64,000 nucleotides of DNA from Myxacorys californica WJT36-NPBG1 (GTDB lineage: Bacteria; Cyanobacteriota; Cyanobacteriia; Leptolyngbyales; Leptolyngbyaceae), in assembly GCA_019359315.1 (NCBI GenBank), contig JAHHHO010000002.1:113385-177384 (forward strand). The letters are read 5' to 3'. Shown here piece after piece: positions 36,661 through 46,230 of the stretch (the stretch's first letter is position 1; every line of letters begins with the position of its first letter). A program made the translations under genes and the position numbers. Below the pieces are notes generated by a model. That model had not been told where the DNA came from, did no database searches, and saw only the letters and a program-made list of their open reading frames with translations.

Positions 36661-37485
36661 TCAGCCCTGTCCAAAAGTCGTAAACTGACTCATATATCCA
36701 GCGATCAACGTTTCTCCGTAAAAGAGCGCGATCGCCCCTCCGAGTGCCAAAAAGGGACCAAACGGCATCGGCTGACGACGCGACAAAATTCCCAGCGCGA
36801 TCGCGCCTCCTCCAACCATTGCACCAGAAGCACAAGCGAGAAATCCAGCTAATAGTAAGGATTTCCAGCCGAGCCATGCGCCCATCATGGCCATCAGTTT
36901 AGAATCGCCCGCGCCCATCGCTTGTTGACCGAAAACCATTGAGCCAGCGATCGCAATGAGATCCAGCAGCCAGATGCCGAGAACGGCGGCAATCGCGCCC
37001 ATCATAAATCTCTCAATTGCGCCCGCTAACCCAGATGTCGTCCAGCCTAAGCAAAGTTGAAATGCTAATCCTAACACCAGACCGGATCGGGTCAACGGCT
37101 CTGGTAGAGTCATGGTGTCTAAATCGATCATCGAAAGGGCAAGCAGCCAACTGAGGAACGCCCAGTAGCCAAGCGTCTGAACCGAGACGCCAAACATCAA
37201 AAATACAAGTAAAAATAAAAGTCCAGTGGCGAATTCAATCAGCGGATAGCGCCGTGAAATAGCGCTCTTACAGTGTCCGCATTTGCCTTTGAGCCACAGC
37301 CAGCCAAACACAGGCACATTGTGGTGCTTCTTCAGCCGAGTGAGGCAGTGAGGACAGCGTGACGGCGGGTAAAGGAGTGAAAGGTTCGCGGGCAGCCGAT
37401 AAATCACGACATTGAGAAAGCTGCCGATCGATGCGCCTAAAGCAAACACAACAAAGCAAGCCGGAAGCGTGAGAAAAATCTCCAT
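36661..37485 (-). CDS. pilD: Prepilin peptidase / N-methyltransferase (A24A)
   Basis: Polytopic membrane aspartic protease that cuts and N-methylates type IV prepilins, needed for pili, motility and DNA uptake. The N-terminal methyltransferase part has the zinc-type pair CPHC and CGHC. The two catalytic Asp are in SMIDLDTMTLPE and MGAGDSKL. Eight or so hydrophobic helices; 274 residues. No other pilus gene is nearby. Confidence 0.93.
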   Translation of the reverse strand: MEIFLTLPACFVVFALGASIGSFLNVVIYRLPANLSLLYPPSRCPHCLTRLKKHHNVPVFGWLWLKGKCGHCKSAISRRYPLIEFATGLLFLLVFLMFGVSVQTLGYWAFLSWLLALSMIDLDTMTLPEPLTRSGLVLGLAFQLCLGWTTSGLAGAIERFMMGAIAAVLGIWLLDLIAIAGSMVFGQQAMGAGDSKLMAMMGAWLGWKSLLLAGFLACASGAMVGGGAIALGILSRRQPMPFGPFLALGGAIALFYGETLIAGYMSQFTTFGQG

Positions 37486-37600
37486 AACAAATTGGGGCTA
37501 GGGTCGCAATGGGACAAGTTAATTTCTAATCTTCCCTAAAGCCAGCCTAAAGTTTGGTCTGACCGACCGATTTAACCGCAACCCTAATCCCTAGTTCTGG

Positions 37601-37882
37601 TTAATAGACGGAGGACTGAATCAGCTCGAAGGGAATAAAGCATTCTTGGGGTAGCAAAGCGGGTTTGCGAGTAAAGATCAGTTTGCCGCGATGGGTGACG
37701 CGATTGATCGCGACGCCGAGCGGGGGTTCGGTCAGTTCGGGATGAACTGAGTAGTAGGTTTCGTAAATTTGGCGTGCCGAGCGAATCACCATCGGGTCGA
37801 GGTACGCCGCAAAGCTGCCGTCGTCCACATCTGCTCCTGTATCTCTAATGGGTAAAGCGTTAACCACCGCGTCTGTCCTCAC
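37601..37882 (-). CDS. Conserved-looking hypothetical protein
   Basis: Soluble protein of about 93 residues from GTG 37882 (VRTDAVVNALPIRDTGADVD). It contains DPMVIRSARQIYETYYSVHP and INRVTHRGKLIFTRKPALLP. The frame is open to ATG 37990, but the extra 36 residues look unlike the rest, so I prefer the inner start. Follows leuB in the same direction. Function unknown. Confidence 0.6.
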   Translation of the reverse strand: MRTDAVVNALPIRDTGADVDDGSFAAYLDPMVIRSARQIYETYYSVHPELTEPPLGVAINRVTHRGKLIFTRKPALLPQECFIPFELIQSSVY

Positions 37883-38008
37883 TTTGTGTTCCGAGAGTAT
37901 CCTACTGTTAAAGTCTAGGATTGACAAAATAAATGGAATGTGAACGGTAGAAGACCTGTCTTTGGGTAGAGAGGCAGTGCCATAAGCCATCTCACCTTCA
38001 CGATCTAT

Positions 38009-39094
38009 CTATTCTTCTGTTAGCGCCTTAATCAGGATATTACCCATCGCTTCGCATCCAACTAAGGTGTTGCCCTCTGCGATAATGTCTCCGGTTCGAT
38101 AGCCCTGGTCTAGGACGCGTAGTACGGCTTGCTCAATGTGGTTGGCAGCGTCGGGCTGGTTTAAGTCATAGCGCAACATCATCGCTGCGCTCAACACTTG
38201 GGCGAGGGGATTGGCTTTGTCTTGTCCGGCAATGTCAGGGGCAGATCCATGAACGGGTTCGTAAACGCCTGCACCAGATGCGCCCAAACTGGCAGAGGGC
38301 AACATGCCGATGCTGCCTGTGAGCATGGCAGCGGCATCTGAAAGGATGTCTCCAAATAAATTTCCAGTGACGATCGTATCAAACTGTTTAGGTGAGCGAA
38401 CGAGTTGCATCGCCGCATTATCGACGTAGAGGTGAGACAGTTCGACATCGGGGTAGTCGGCGGCGAGGGCAGTGATGCGATCGCGCCACAGTTGCGACAC
38501 TTCTAGCACGTTGGCTTTATCAACCGAGCAAAGTTTCTTCCGGCGTTTTTGAGCTGTTTCAAACGCAACGCGACCGATGCGATCGATTTCAGAGTCGGTG
38601 TACGCCATCGTGTTGACGCCCCGCTTTTCGCCCGTTTCGGTTGTAAACACACCTCTGGGCTGACCGAAATAAATGCCTCCGGTTAGTTCTCGCACCACCA
38701 TAATATCAACGCCTTCGACGACTTCGCGTTTGAGCGAGGACGCGTCAATCAATTGAGGCAAGATGGTAGCGGGACGGAGATTAGCGAAGAGTCCGAGTCC
38801 GGCGCGGAGTCCGAGCAGTCCAGTTTCGGGGCGCAGATGGCGCGGTAGCGTGTCCCATTTGTAGCCCCCGATCGCGGCGAGCAGCACAGAGTCACTGTTC
38901 TTACACATTTCTAGGGTTTCAGCAGGAAGCGGTTCGCCTGTGGCATCGATCGCCGCGCCTCCAATCAGCGCTTCTTGAAACTCAAAGGTTAAGTCAAAGG
39001 TTTCACCGACCGTCTTCAACACCTTGACGGCGACTGCCATAATTTCAGGACCAATTCCATCGCCCGGAAGGAGCGTGATGCGATGCTGTGCCAT
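38009..39094 (-). CDS. leuB: 3-isopropylmalate dehydrogenase
   Basis: NAD-dependent decarboxylating dehydrogenase of leucine biosynthesis (third step). Visible are the N-terminal [13 protein letters not shown], the active-site [14 protein letters not shown], the metal-site [13 protein letters not shown] and the NAD-binding [13 protein letters not shown]. The Glu-x-Thr-Gly-Gly-x-Tyr pattern marks IPMDH against isocitrate dehydrogenase. Length (361) is normal. Other leucine genes are not adjacent, as usual in cyanobacteria. Confidence 0.96.
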   Translation of the reverse strand: MAQHRITLLPGDGIGPEIMAVAVKVLKTVGETFDLTFEFQEALIGGAAIDATGEPLPAETLEMCKNSDSVLLAAIGGYKWDTLPRHLRPETGLLGLRAGLGLFANLRPATILPQLIDASSLKREVVEGVDIMVVRELTGGIYFGQPRGVFTTETGEKRGVNTMAYTDSEIDRIGRVAFETAQKRRKKLCSVDKANVLEVSQLWRDRITALAADYPDVELSHLYVDNAAMQLVRSPKQFDTIVTGNLFGDILSDAAAMLTGSIGMLPSASLGASGAGVYEPVHGSAPDIAGQDKANPLAQVLSAAMMLRYDLNQPDAANHIEQAVLRVLDQGYRTGDIIAEGNTLVGCEAMGNILIKALTEE

Positions 39095-39160
39095 GTCGGT
39101 TATAGTTTTTCATCGGACTGCGGACAGTATCATACCGTATCGCTAATTCGGAACGAAAGC

Positions 39161-39901
39161 TTAGGTGAGGAGAATGCGATCGACGAATTTTTGAATCAGT
39201 TGGTTTGCGATCGGAGTGTCTTGAAGATTACTCAAGATCTGAGTCACCTGCTCATCACTGTCTAAATAGCGGCTCTGATATCGAATAATCCGCTCTGCCA
39301 TATCGGGCGCGTCTACTTCGGGATGAAACTGAAACCCATAAAATGGCTTGCCTGAGACTTTAAAAGCATGGAACGGACAGCGATCGGAGTACGCTAACAC
39401 CACGGCTCCTTCGGGCATCACTAACGCTCGTTCTTTGTGACCCGACACTGCCCAAAAGCCGTTGGGAACATCGTGAAACAATGTGTCATCTGTCGCCGCC
39501 TCGGTGAGCCACATCTGATAGGTTCCCATTTCTAGATTGGCTTTATCAATAATGACCTGACCACCCAATGCGGCTACGGCGGCTTGAAATCCAAGACAGG
39601 AAGCTAGAACGGGAATTTCCTGATCTAAGCAATGAATTAATAGATTCTTAATTGGGATGATAAAGGGATAGATATCCGGTTGAGTAACGGAAACATCACT
39701 CGATCCGCCGATGAACAGAGCATCAAATTCATCCATGATTGACGGCTCGAACTCAGGCGTAACGAAGGTATCGAGAACTTTGAATTGACTCGCATCAAGG
39801 CGACTATAGCGCACGAATTCATCGAATTCCTCTTGGCGCGTAAAATCATCCTCTCGCATCTGAAGCAGCAGAATTTTGAGGTGAGAGCGATCAGTTGCCA
39901 T
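39161..39901 (-). CDS. Class I glutamine amidotransferase-like protein
   Basis: Stand-alone GATase-1 domain with nucleophile Cys in VLASCLGFQAAVAALGG and the His-Glu pair in FYGFQFHPEVDAPD, as in GMP-synthase-like amidotransferases. I start it at 39901 (MATDRSHLKILLLQMRED), which has AGGAAA just before it; the frame is open 48 bases further. No synthetase partner is beside it, so the acceptor is unknown. Confidence 0.87.
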   Translation of the reverse strand: MATDRSHLKILLLQMREDDFTRQEEFDEFVRYSRLDASQFKVLDTFVTPEFEPSIMDEFDALFIGGSSDVSVTQPDIYPFIIPIKNLLIHCLDQEIPVLASCLGFQAAVAALGGQVIIDKANLEMGTYQMWLTEAATDDTLFHDVPNGFWAVSGHKERALVMPEGAVVLAYSDRCPFHAFKVSGKPFYGFQFHPEVDAPDMAERIIRYQSRYLDSDEQVTQILSNLQDTPIANQLIQKFVDRILLT

Positions 39902-40015
39902 GTTATTTCCTAAACCCGTCTTAGATGTATCAACAATTAAAATGCTCAACGTTAACGTCCCGACAGTGCGATCGTTAGGGCTTGCGAAGCAATCGCCACA
40001 GTCGAGGGTTAGCCT

Positions 40016-40366
40016 TTGAAGAGTAGAACTTCATGCTTCACTGCTGAAGTGTTTTACGTCACGTTTGAACCTTTGACAATCACTGCTGAATCTTAAACAT
40101 TCACGCTTGAACCTCAGACATTCACGCTTGAACCTCAGACATTCACGCTTGAACCTCAGACATTCGTCGTTGAATGTTCAACCTATCTCAGTCCACCTCA
40201 GACATTCACGCTTGAACCTCAGACATTCACGCTTGAACCTCTGAGCATCAGCGATGCACCTCAGACATTCACGCTTGAACCTCAAACATTCGTCGTTGAA
40301 TGTTCAACCTACCTCAGCCCACCTCAGACTTGCAACGACGCACCTCAGACATTCGTCGTTGAACCT
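40016..40366 (+). repeat. 21-bp (heptacodon) tandem repeat array with one frame almost fully open
   Basis: The unit is GAACCTCAGACATTCACGCTT, with diverged 42-base units interspersed. From 40097 to 40366 all parts are multiples of 21 bases, and one plus-strand frame is open for 90 codons, reading EPQTFTL repeats and variants (EPQTFVV; ECSTYLSPPQTFTL), up to TAA at 40367-40369. Weaker units continue upstream to TTG 40016 in the same frame, interrupted by TAA at 40094-40096. There is no ATG. Either a decayed repeat protein or non-coding repeats; the other five frames are broken. Confidence 0.75.
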
Positions 40367-40369
40367 TAA

Positions 40370-40408
40370 ACATTGGCTGTTGAACCGTACACTTTCAACA
40401 GCCAATGT
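40370..40408. repeat. Perfect 15-bp inverted repeat at the end of the array
   Basis: ACATTGGCTGTTGAA at 40370-40384 and its exact complement at 40394-40408, with a 9-base loop. It directly follows the TAA of the repeat frame and lies downstream of the minus-strand gene ending at 40427. No U-run follows on either strand, so terminator function is uncertain. Confidence 0.7.
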
Positions 40409-40426
40409 CTGAGCATGAGCATTGAT

Positions 40427-40654
40427 CTACAACGATTCAAACTGCGCCATAAAACCCTCAAGCGTCAAACATTCGTCTTGAAGCGACTCTGCATCACTTA
40501 CATCGTCAAGCTGAAATTCCATAATCCGCCGCCCATCCCCTTGCATCTTCTTACTAGAGAGCGGCTTAGTCGGGTATTTTGCCAGAATCTCATTGAATGC
40601 TTTAGCCTGAGTGACCCAACTATCAGCAGAGCAATTCACAATTACGCGCCACAT
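40427..40654 (-). CDS. Small hypothetical protein, 75 residues
   Basis: ATG-led frame (MWRVIVNCSADSWVTQAKAF). The first half looks like an alpha/beta unit (FNEILAKYPTKPL; GRRIMEFQLDDVSDAESL), and the end is acidic. The composition supports a real gene. Same direction as the Uma2 gene 62 bases upstream. Not recognised. Confidence 0.6.
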   Translation of the reverse strand: MWRVIVNCSADSWVTQAKAFNEILAKYPTKPLSSKKMQGDGRRIMEFQLDDVSDAESLQDECLTLEGFMAQFESL

Positions 40655-40716
40655 CCATTAAAGCTCTTTGCGTGAGAGGAACGAAACCATTGTCGCATCT
40701 AACGCAACGAGCTTGC

Positions 40717-41361
40717 TCATCCCGTCTGCTCTCTGAGCCATTGACGGAACGATCGTCTCACCGCACTCATTGGTTCGGACTGGCCCCGCCGAATGAACTG
40801 TGGGATCATTTGCACCAGCGATAAATCTGGAAACGTGGGGCTCGTCTGAACAAGCTCATACTGGTCATTTTGCAAGACGTAAATCTTAAGCACACCATTG
40901 TCAAAGCACCAAACCTCAGGAACCTTTAGCGCTTCGTAGGCAACCATCTGAGTTTTAGAGGTGAGGTCAACTTCCAGAGCCAGATCGGGAGGTGGATCAA
41001 CCGAGAGATCCAAACGTTTTTTCCCAACCATCTGTGCATAATTTTGAATGTAGAAACAGTCATCTGGCTCAATTCCGGCAGCCATCAACTCTTTCTTAAA
41101 GGTAGTCGAGCCTAGAGAAATCCATTCAATGCCCATTTCATCCAGCAGCATTTTGACAAAATCGCTGATGAATACTTTTGTCGTTTCGTGTTCGGGCAAT
41201 GGAGCCATGATTTCTAGAATTCCTCCACTGTAGGCAACACGAGATGCGCGGTTCTCTCCCATCTCATCGAGAATCGCCTCAAACTCTTGCCAACTTACAT
41301 CTCGAAAAAGAATGCGGTGTCCTGGCGGAATGTCGATCTGTCTTAGTTGTAGCGTGACCAT
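40717..41361 (-). CDS. Uma2 family protein (DUF820, PD-(D/E)XK fold), copy 1
   Basis: Uma2 proteins are very numerous in cyanobacteria and have a restriction-nuclease-like fold of unknown role. Here IEPDDCFYIQN supplies the first Asp pair and PPDLALEVDLTSKTQ the D-(E)-x-K core. Start at 41361 (MVTLQLRQIDIPPG) is fixed by GGAGG 4 bases before; the longer frame begins at 41385. Length 214 residues. Confidence 0.9.
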   Translation of the reverse strand: MVTLQLRQIDIPPGHRILFRDVSWQEFEAILDEMGENRASRVAYSGGILEIMAPLPEHETTKVFISDFVKMLLDEMGIEWISLGSTTFKKELMAAGIEPDDCFYIQNYAQMVGKKRLDLSVDPPPDLALEVDLTSKTQMVAYEALKVPEVWCFDNGVLKIYVLQNDQYELVQTSPTFPDLSLVQMIPQFIRRGQSEPMSAVRRSFRQWLREQTG

Positions 41362-41507
41362 CTGACCTCCGCGACCTGCAAACACTGCTCTTGTCCTCTA
41401 GTCTAGAGCGTGACGATCAGATCATCCTGCCTTTGCAGATTAAAAACTTGGGTCGCGTGAGAACCCGCTCAATCCGTTACCCAACGTTAAACATCAAAAT
41501 GTTGACA

Positions 41508-42233
41508 TCAACCCACCAAGCCCGATCGCAACGCTCGCACGGCTGCCTGAGTGCGATCGTCAGCGCACAGCTTATTCAAAATATTCCGAACATGGGTCTT
41601 CACCGTTCCCACTGTGATAAACAGCTTTTCGGCAATCACCGCATTGCTGCATCCATCTACAATCAGTTGCAATACTTCTAGCTCCCGCTCCGTCAGCGGA
41701 TACGCTTCAATAATTTGGTTATATTCTGGTTCTGCCGCCGCGATCGCGACCAGATTATTTTCATCTGCCGTCCCCTGCACCACTTGGGAGGAGTGATTTT
41801 GGCGCAACACCACCCGTGCGATCGCAGGGTCAATCCAAGAGTTACCTTCATTAGTGACGCGCAACGCCTCAATCAGCTGATCGAGACTAACATCCTTCAT
41901 GCAGTAAGAATCGGCTCCTGCCGCAAATGCTGCTAAGACGACATCCTCACTATCTTGTAACGTCAGAATCAAAACCCGTGTATGCGTGTCATCCTCCATC
42001 AGCGCTTGAGCTTGACGAAAGCGACGCGTCAGTTCAATTCCATCAATGTCGGGTAACCCAATATCCACGATCGCCACATCTGGCTTCATCGCCATCAACA
42101 TTTTTAACCCATCGGTTCCATTAGCGGCTTCTCCCACCACCTGGAACCCGACTCGCTGTTGCAGAGCCGTTTTCATCCCGACCCTAGTTAAATCATGATC
42201 TTCAACGAGTGTGATACGAATGTCAGTATTCAT
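41508..42233 (-). CDS. NarL/FixJ-type response regulator
   Basis: Receiver domain at residues 6-125 with acidic pair (LVEDHD), phospho-acceptor Asp in VAIVDIGLPD, Thr in LILTLQD and Lys in CMKDV. A LuxR-type helix-turn-helix ends it (LTERELEVLQLIVDGCSNAV; ITVGTVKTHVRNILNKL). Length (241) is typical. A hybrid histidine kinase gene is transcribed divergently 733 bases away and is a possible partner. Confidence 0.94.
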   Translation of the reverse strand: MNTDIRITLVEDHDLTRVGMKTALQQRVGFQVVGEAANGTDGLKMLMAMKPDVAIVDIGLPDIDGIELTRRFRQAQALMEDDTHTRVLILTLQDSEDVVLAAFAAGADSYCMKDVSLDQLIEALRVTNEGNSWIDPAIARVVLRQNHSSQVVQGTADENNLVAIAAAEPEYNQIIEAYPLTERELEVLQLIVDGCSNAVIAEKLFITVGTVKTHVRNILNKLCADDRTQAAVRALRSGLVG

Positions 42234-42966
42234 TGGCGTTACTCCTATAGCGATTAGAACATAGCAGAACGTTTAACAACAGGCTTATGTAATTGTGCAG
42301 TTAATATTGTGACCCGCAGTTTAAGTGACTCCGATAGAATGGCGCTCTGCACAGAACAACCACTGTCAATTTTCGCTCTCATTCTAGATGCAGTCGTAGA
42401 CCACTAGCAATGTTACGCAATTTATGACATACGTCCTAGGATAGAAATTTAGCCGAGAAAGGCTAAGCTCTGTTATATAACTTCACACTCGCTCTGAAGT
42501 CGTACTTGACTTCAGAGCGAGTGTCATTGTACCCAAGTTTCGAAAGTGAGCGCGATGTAGGCATACATCGGGTTATCCGTTAGCGGCTTATTAGACTCAC
42601 CTCAAAACTAGAGTGAACCCTAGCTGATAGAACCAGGCTCTAATGCTGAACATCCTCTATTGAACTTGCTGGAGAAGAGAATAATCATAGAGGTCTCTCT
42701 GAGGATGAGCTACAAAACTCATCCTCCGTCTATAGATCCAACCTTTCTCACGGACGATATCTCTTCTTTTAACAAAAGTAATAATAAAAATATAGTTGGG
42801 CAAACGCTAGAAAAAATAAAGTTGTTTGTTTAGTGCATACTGCATTGAACACGTTAATTATTTTCACTAGGGCTGCTTGTACCTGCTACAGCACGGTTTG
42901 AAAGTCGAGAGCATGTCCTTCTCAAAGCCTATTTATTCTGGATAACCTTTGTTCTTTAGTTGAGTC
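42234..42966. other. Long divergent gap with two strong hairpins
   Basis: A 733-base gap between the response regulator and hybrid kinase. It contains a perfect 16-bp hairpin (42485-42524) and a perfect 9-bp hairpin GAGGATGAG/CTCATCCTC (42701-42726, 8-base loop). On the minus strand, a 25-codon open stretch ending at 42524-42526 (KPLTDNPMYAYIALTFETWV) runs straight into the first hairpin and may be a gene remnant. No complete gene is seen; a small RNA is possible. Confidence 0.4.
42485..42524. repeat. Perfect 16-bp inverted repeat
   Basis: ACACTCGCTCTGAAGT and its exact complement around an 8-base loop. No U-run of terminator quality follows on either strand. Confidence 0.75.
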
Positions 42967-45366
42967 ATGGACGCCCCTCTCAAAATCTTGATTATTGATG
43001 ATGACGCTGTCGCTCGAATCGCGATTCATCATTTACTGCATCAATCAGGAGCAAGCCTTCGAGAAGTCGTAGAAGTTGAGACGAAGGCAGAGGCAATCAG
43101 GACTTTGAATAACTCTGAAGGGAGCGCTGGGGGCCAGTTCGACTGCGCAATTGTGGACTATCATCTCCCTGATGGCAACGCATTAGAGCTAGTCAAACAG
43201 ATTCGCGATCGCGGCCTTCCTATTGCGCTAATCGTTCTGCTCAGTCAAGGCAACGAAGCATTAGCGGTCGAACTGATGAGAGAGGGTGCAAACGATTGTT
43301 GGTTTAAGGGTCAGATTCAACCCAACGAGTTATCGCTCCGGTTGGGACAAGTGATGCGTTTGCATCAAGCTGAATTACTCGCCCGTGAAGTCAGCGCAAA
43401 ATTACTGGAGAGCGAAGAGCGGTATCGCTTAGTCATAGAAGGTTCAACCGATGGAATCTGGGATTGGTATATCTGCAAAAACGAAGTGTTTTGCAACGAT
43501 CGCTTACTCGAAATTTTAGGAGTGACTCGGCTGGCTTTACCAGGCTCTAAAGGAGCGCAAATCGGTACAGCCTACGATACCTTTCTTCAACTGATTCACC
43601 CAGACGACCAAACCCGAGTACAGCACGCGATTCAAACTCATCTGCTGCATGACACACCGTTTGAGGTTGAGTTTCGCGTGTTGCACGCTTCTGGAAACTA
43701 CCGCTACTGCACTGCACGAGGGAAAGCTCAACGAGATCAACACGGCAACCTTTCTCGCATGACTGGCATCATTCATGACATCACTCAACGCAAAATAGAC
43801 GAGCAAAAAATTCTTCAACTCAATCGTGACTTAGAACGTCGGCTCGTCGAGTTGCAAACCTTTTTTGATGTGTTGCCCATTGAAACTACTCTTACTAAAG
43901 AGATCAGCGATGACAACGCTATCCCTAACACTAATGAAGAGATTGCAGAAGACTTAGCACAACGCTCTGCTTTGGTAGCTGACAATGCACTTTTGCATCA
44001 GGTGACGCAACGAGCAGAACAAAACTTACGTCAAGCTGTTCTAGATTTGGGCGAACAGCAGCAGCAGTTAAGAGCGCTACAAGATTTAATCGATCTGCTT
44101 AATCAACGGTTAACCGATTTGCCAGGTTTGCTGCAAGCTACGATCGATTCTGCTTGTGCGGCGATTCCGGGTGCTGACTTTGGTCTGATTTTGTTACATA
44201 ATCCTTACAGCGATCAGCTTGAGGTTAGCGCTACGATTGGGCTAGAACACGCTACATTTCCATTTCGCGAAACACTAGAACAGGTTTTTCTTACCGGAGA
44301 ACCTTATTTAATGGAACGATCGGAACGGCAATCTTCCGGGCTTTCCTTTTTTTGCGCTGTTGCGATTCGTCCAGCAAAGCTCCGAAAGGTGGCATCTTCT
44401 AATGCTGCTGGATTGGGCGTTCTTGCCGTCGGCAGCTGGACAGAACAGGCCTCGTTTAAGACGGGGGACTTGGAGTTGTTAATGGCATTTAGCGAGCAAG
44501 CCGCGATCGCGCTCAACAATGCTCAACTCATTAATGCGCTTGAAGAACGAGAAGAACGATTAGCGCATCAAAACGCTATGCTAATTCATCAGAATCAGGA
44601 ACTCGAAAATCAACGTCAGCAAATCGAATTGCAAAATCTCAAACTCACGGAAGCGGCTCAGCTAAAGACCCAATTTCTAGCAACCATGTCTCACGAGTTG
44701 CGCACCCCGATGAATGCGATTATGGGATTCTCGCAGCTACTGCTGAGGCACAATAAACTAGAACCAAAACCTGCGGCCATGGTGAGTCGTATTCTTAACA
44801 ACAGCACCAACTTACTAGCTCTGATCAACGACATTCTTGATCTGTCCAAAATCGAATCGGGACGGTTAGAGTTAAAGCCTGCAAAATTTAACTTGTCTGA
44901 TCTGCTGCTTTCAACCACCGAAGAGATGCGATCGCTGGCTGAGCAAAGAAATTTAACCCTGCGAAGCGAATCGTGTCTCAACAATCCCTGGGTGACCAAT
45001 GACCGTTATCGCCTTCGTCAAGTGTTGGTCAACTTATTGTCTAACGCAATTAAATTTACTGATACTGGTGCTGTTGACGTTATGATTCGAGAAGTTACAC
45101 CTGAGCGGATTGTAATTTCTGTTCAAGATACGGGTGTTGGCATTGCCCAATCTGATATTCAACATATTTTTGAAGAATTTCGCCAGGTTGATCAAAGCAT
45201 TAGCCGTCGATATCCTGGTACGGGTCTAGGGCTAGCAATCACTCGGTGGTTAGTTCAGTTGATGAACGGATCGATCTCCGTTGAAAGCCAGGTAGGACAA
45301 GGCTCAACCTTTAGTGTCGAGATTCCTAGAGATATCGCGCTCGTTTCAAGCCGTGTTCTCTTATGA
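42967..45366 (+). CDS. Hybrid sensor histidine kinase (REC-PAS-GAF-HisKA-HATPase)
   Basis: A 799-residue cytosolic kinase. The receiver comes first (residues 5-125; IIDDDA, phospho-Asp64 in AIVDYHLPDG). A PAS/PAC sensor follows at about 140-275 (SEERYRLVIEGSTDGIWDWY), a coiled coil at 275-375, and a GAF domain at about 385-525. A second coiled coil leads to HisKA with phospho-His576 (ATMSHELRTPMNAIMGFSQL), then the N box LVNLLSNAIKFTDTG, G1 DTGVGIAQ and G2 GTGLGLAI. No membrane helices, so it senses an internal signal. Its stop overlaps the convergent rsmH by 6 bases. Confidence 0.94.
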   Translation: MDAPLKILIIDDDAVARIAIHHLLHQSGASLREVVEVETKAEAIRTLNNSEGSAGGQFDCAIVDYHLPDGNALELVKQIRDRGLPIALIVLLSQGNEALAVELMREGANDCWFKGQIQPNELSLRLGQVMRLHQAELLAREVSAKLLESEERYRLVIEGSTDGIWDWYICKNEVFCNDRLLEILGVTRLALPGSKGAQIGTAYDTFLQLIHPDDQTRVQHAIQTHLLHDTPFEVEFRVLHASGNYRYCTARGKAQRDQHGNLSRMTGIIHDITQRKIDEQKILQLNRDLERRLVELQTFFDVLPIETTLTKEISDDNAIPNTNEEIAEDLAQRSALVADNALLHQVTQRAEQNLRQAVLDLGEQQQQLRALQDLIDLLNQRLTDLPGLLQATIDSACAAIPGADFGLILLHNPYSDQLEVSATIGLEHATFPFRETLEQVFLTGEPYLMERSERQSSGLSFFCAVAIRPAKLRKVASSNAAGLGVLAVGSWTEQASFKTGDLELLMAFSEQAAIALNNAQLINALEEREERLAHQNAMLIHQNQELENQRQQIELQNLKLTEAAQLKTQFLATMSHELRTPMNAIMGFSQLLLRHNKLEPKPAAMVSRILNNSTNLLALINDILDLSKIESGRLELKPAKFNLSDLLLSTTEEMRSLAEQRNLTLRSESCLNNPWVTNDRYRLRQVLVNLLSNAIKFTDTGAVDVMIREVTPERIVISVQDTGVGIAQSDIQHIFEEFRQVDQSISRRYPGTGLGLAITRWLVQLMNGSISVESQVGQGSTFSVEIPRDIALVSSRVLL

Positions 45367-46230
45367 GGATAACCGCTCTGCAATTCTGAGTTTAGCGGAG
45401 CGCGATCGCGGATTCTCCCGCTGTTCATCTTCTTGAGGAGTGATTGGTTTTTTCGTCAACACTTTTAGAAAAGGTGATTCCTTTAATCGATGTTTGACGA
45501 TGCGATCTTCCAAGCTGTGAAAGCTAATAATCGCTAACCTTCCCCCCGGAGCTAACCACTGTGGTGCTGTTTCAATAAAGGTTTCTAGCACCTCTAATTC
45601 TCGATTCACAAAAATTCTCAACGCTTGGAAGGTGCGCGTTGCTGGATGAATTCTACCGTAGCGATATTGCTTTGGAACTGAATGCGCGATCGCGTCGGCT
45701 AAAGCGGTTGTGGTTGTAAAGGGACGCCGTTCGACAATTTGTTTAGCAATGCGTCGTGACAACCGTTCTTCTCCATAAACGTAAAAAATATTCGCAAGTT
45801 CCGATTCATCCGAGTAATTCACTACCTCGGCGGCGGTCAACTCTTGCCGTTGATCCATCCGCATATCCAGCGGGGCTTCGTGACGAAAACTAAATCCTCG
45901 TTCTGCAATGTCAAACTGAGCAGAACTGACACCCAAATCTGCCAAGATTCCGTCAAACTTTAGCTCGCCCGGAGCAAATGTAGCAAAATTGCTCTGGTGA
46001 AACTGAACGCGATCTCCAAAGCGTTGTAGCTTGGCTTGAGCGGCTGCGATCGCGTTCTCATCTTGATCTAATGCCGTGACCTGAACCTCTGCCGCCGACA
46101 AAATCAGTTCAGCATGTCCGCCACCGCCGACTGTTGCATCTAAATAATGTCCGCCTGCGCGAATCGCCAACCCGTCTATCACTTCCCGGCTCAATACCGG
46201 CACGTGGGAGAACACTACACTTTCAACCAT
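45361..46230 (-). CDS. rsmH: 16S rRNA (cytosine(1402)-N(4))-methyltransferase
   Basis: SAM-dependent enzyme (MraW) that methylates N4 of C1402 in the ribosomal P site. Motifs are VFSHVPVLSREVIDGL at the start, YLDATVGGGGHAELIL for SAM binding, DGILADLGVSSAQFD, and HSLEDRIVKHRLKE near the end. Length (289) is normal. In many bacteria it heads the division cluster; here it follows a Uma2 gene that overlaps its start by 16 bases. Confidence 0.96.
   Translation of the reverse strand: MVESVVFSHVPVLSREVIDGLAIRAGGHYLDATVGGGGHAELILSAAEVQVTALDQDENAIAAAQAKLQRFGDRVQFHQSNFATFAPGELKFDGILADLGVSSAQFDIAERGFSFRHEAPLDMRMDQRQELTAAEVVNYSDESELANIFYVYGEERLSRRIAKQIVERRPFTTTTALADAIAHSVPKQYRYGRIHPATRTFQALRIFVNRELEVLETFIETAPQWLAPGGRLAIISFHSLEDRIVKHRLKESPFLKVLTKKPITPQEDEQRENPRSRSAKLRIAERLSS

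Noticed and set aside
36518..36877. Minus-strand 119-codon frame overlapping the prepilin peptidase end
   Set aside because: Frame shadow of pilD and of the palindrome region; pilD has both catalytic Asp in its own frame.
40060..40370. CRISPR-like reading of the 21-bp array
   Set aside because: Repeats are contiguous without unique spacers of constant length, and no cas gene is present. The same holds for the array at 27775-27985.
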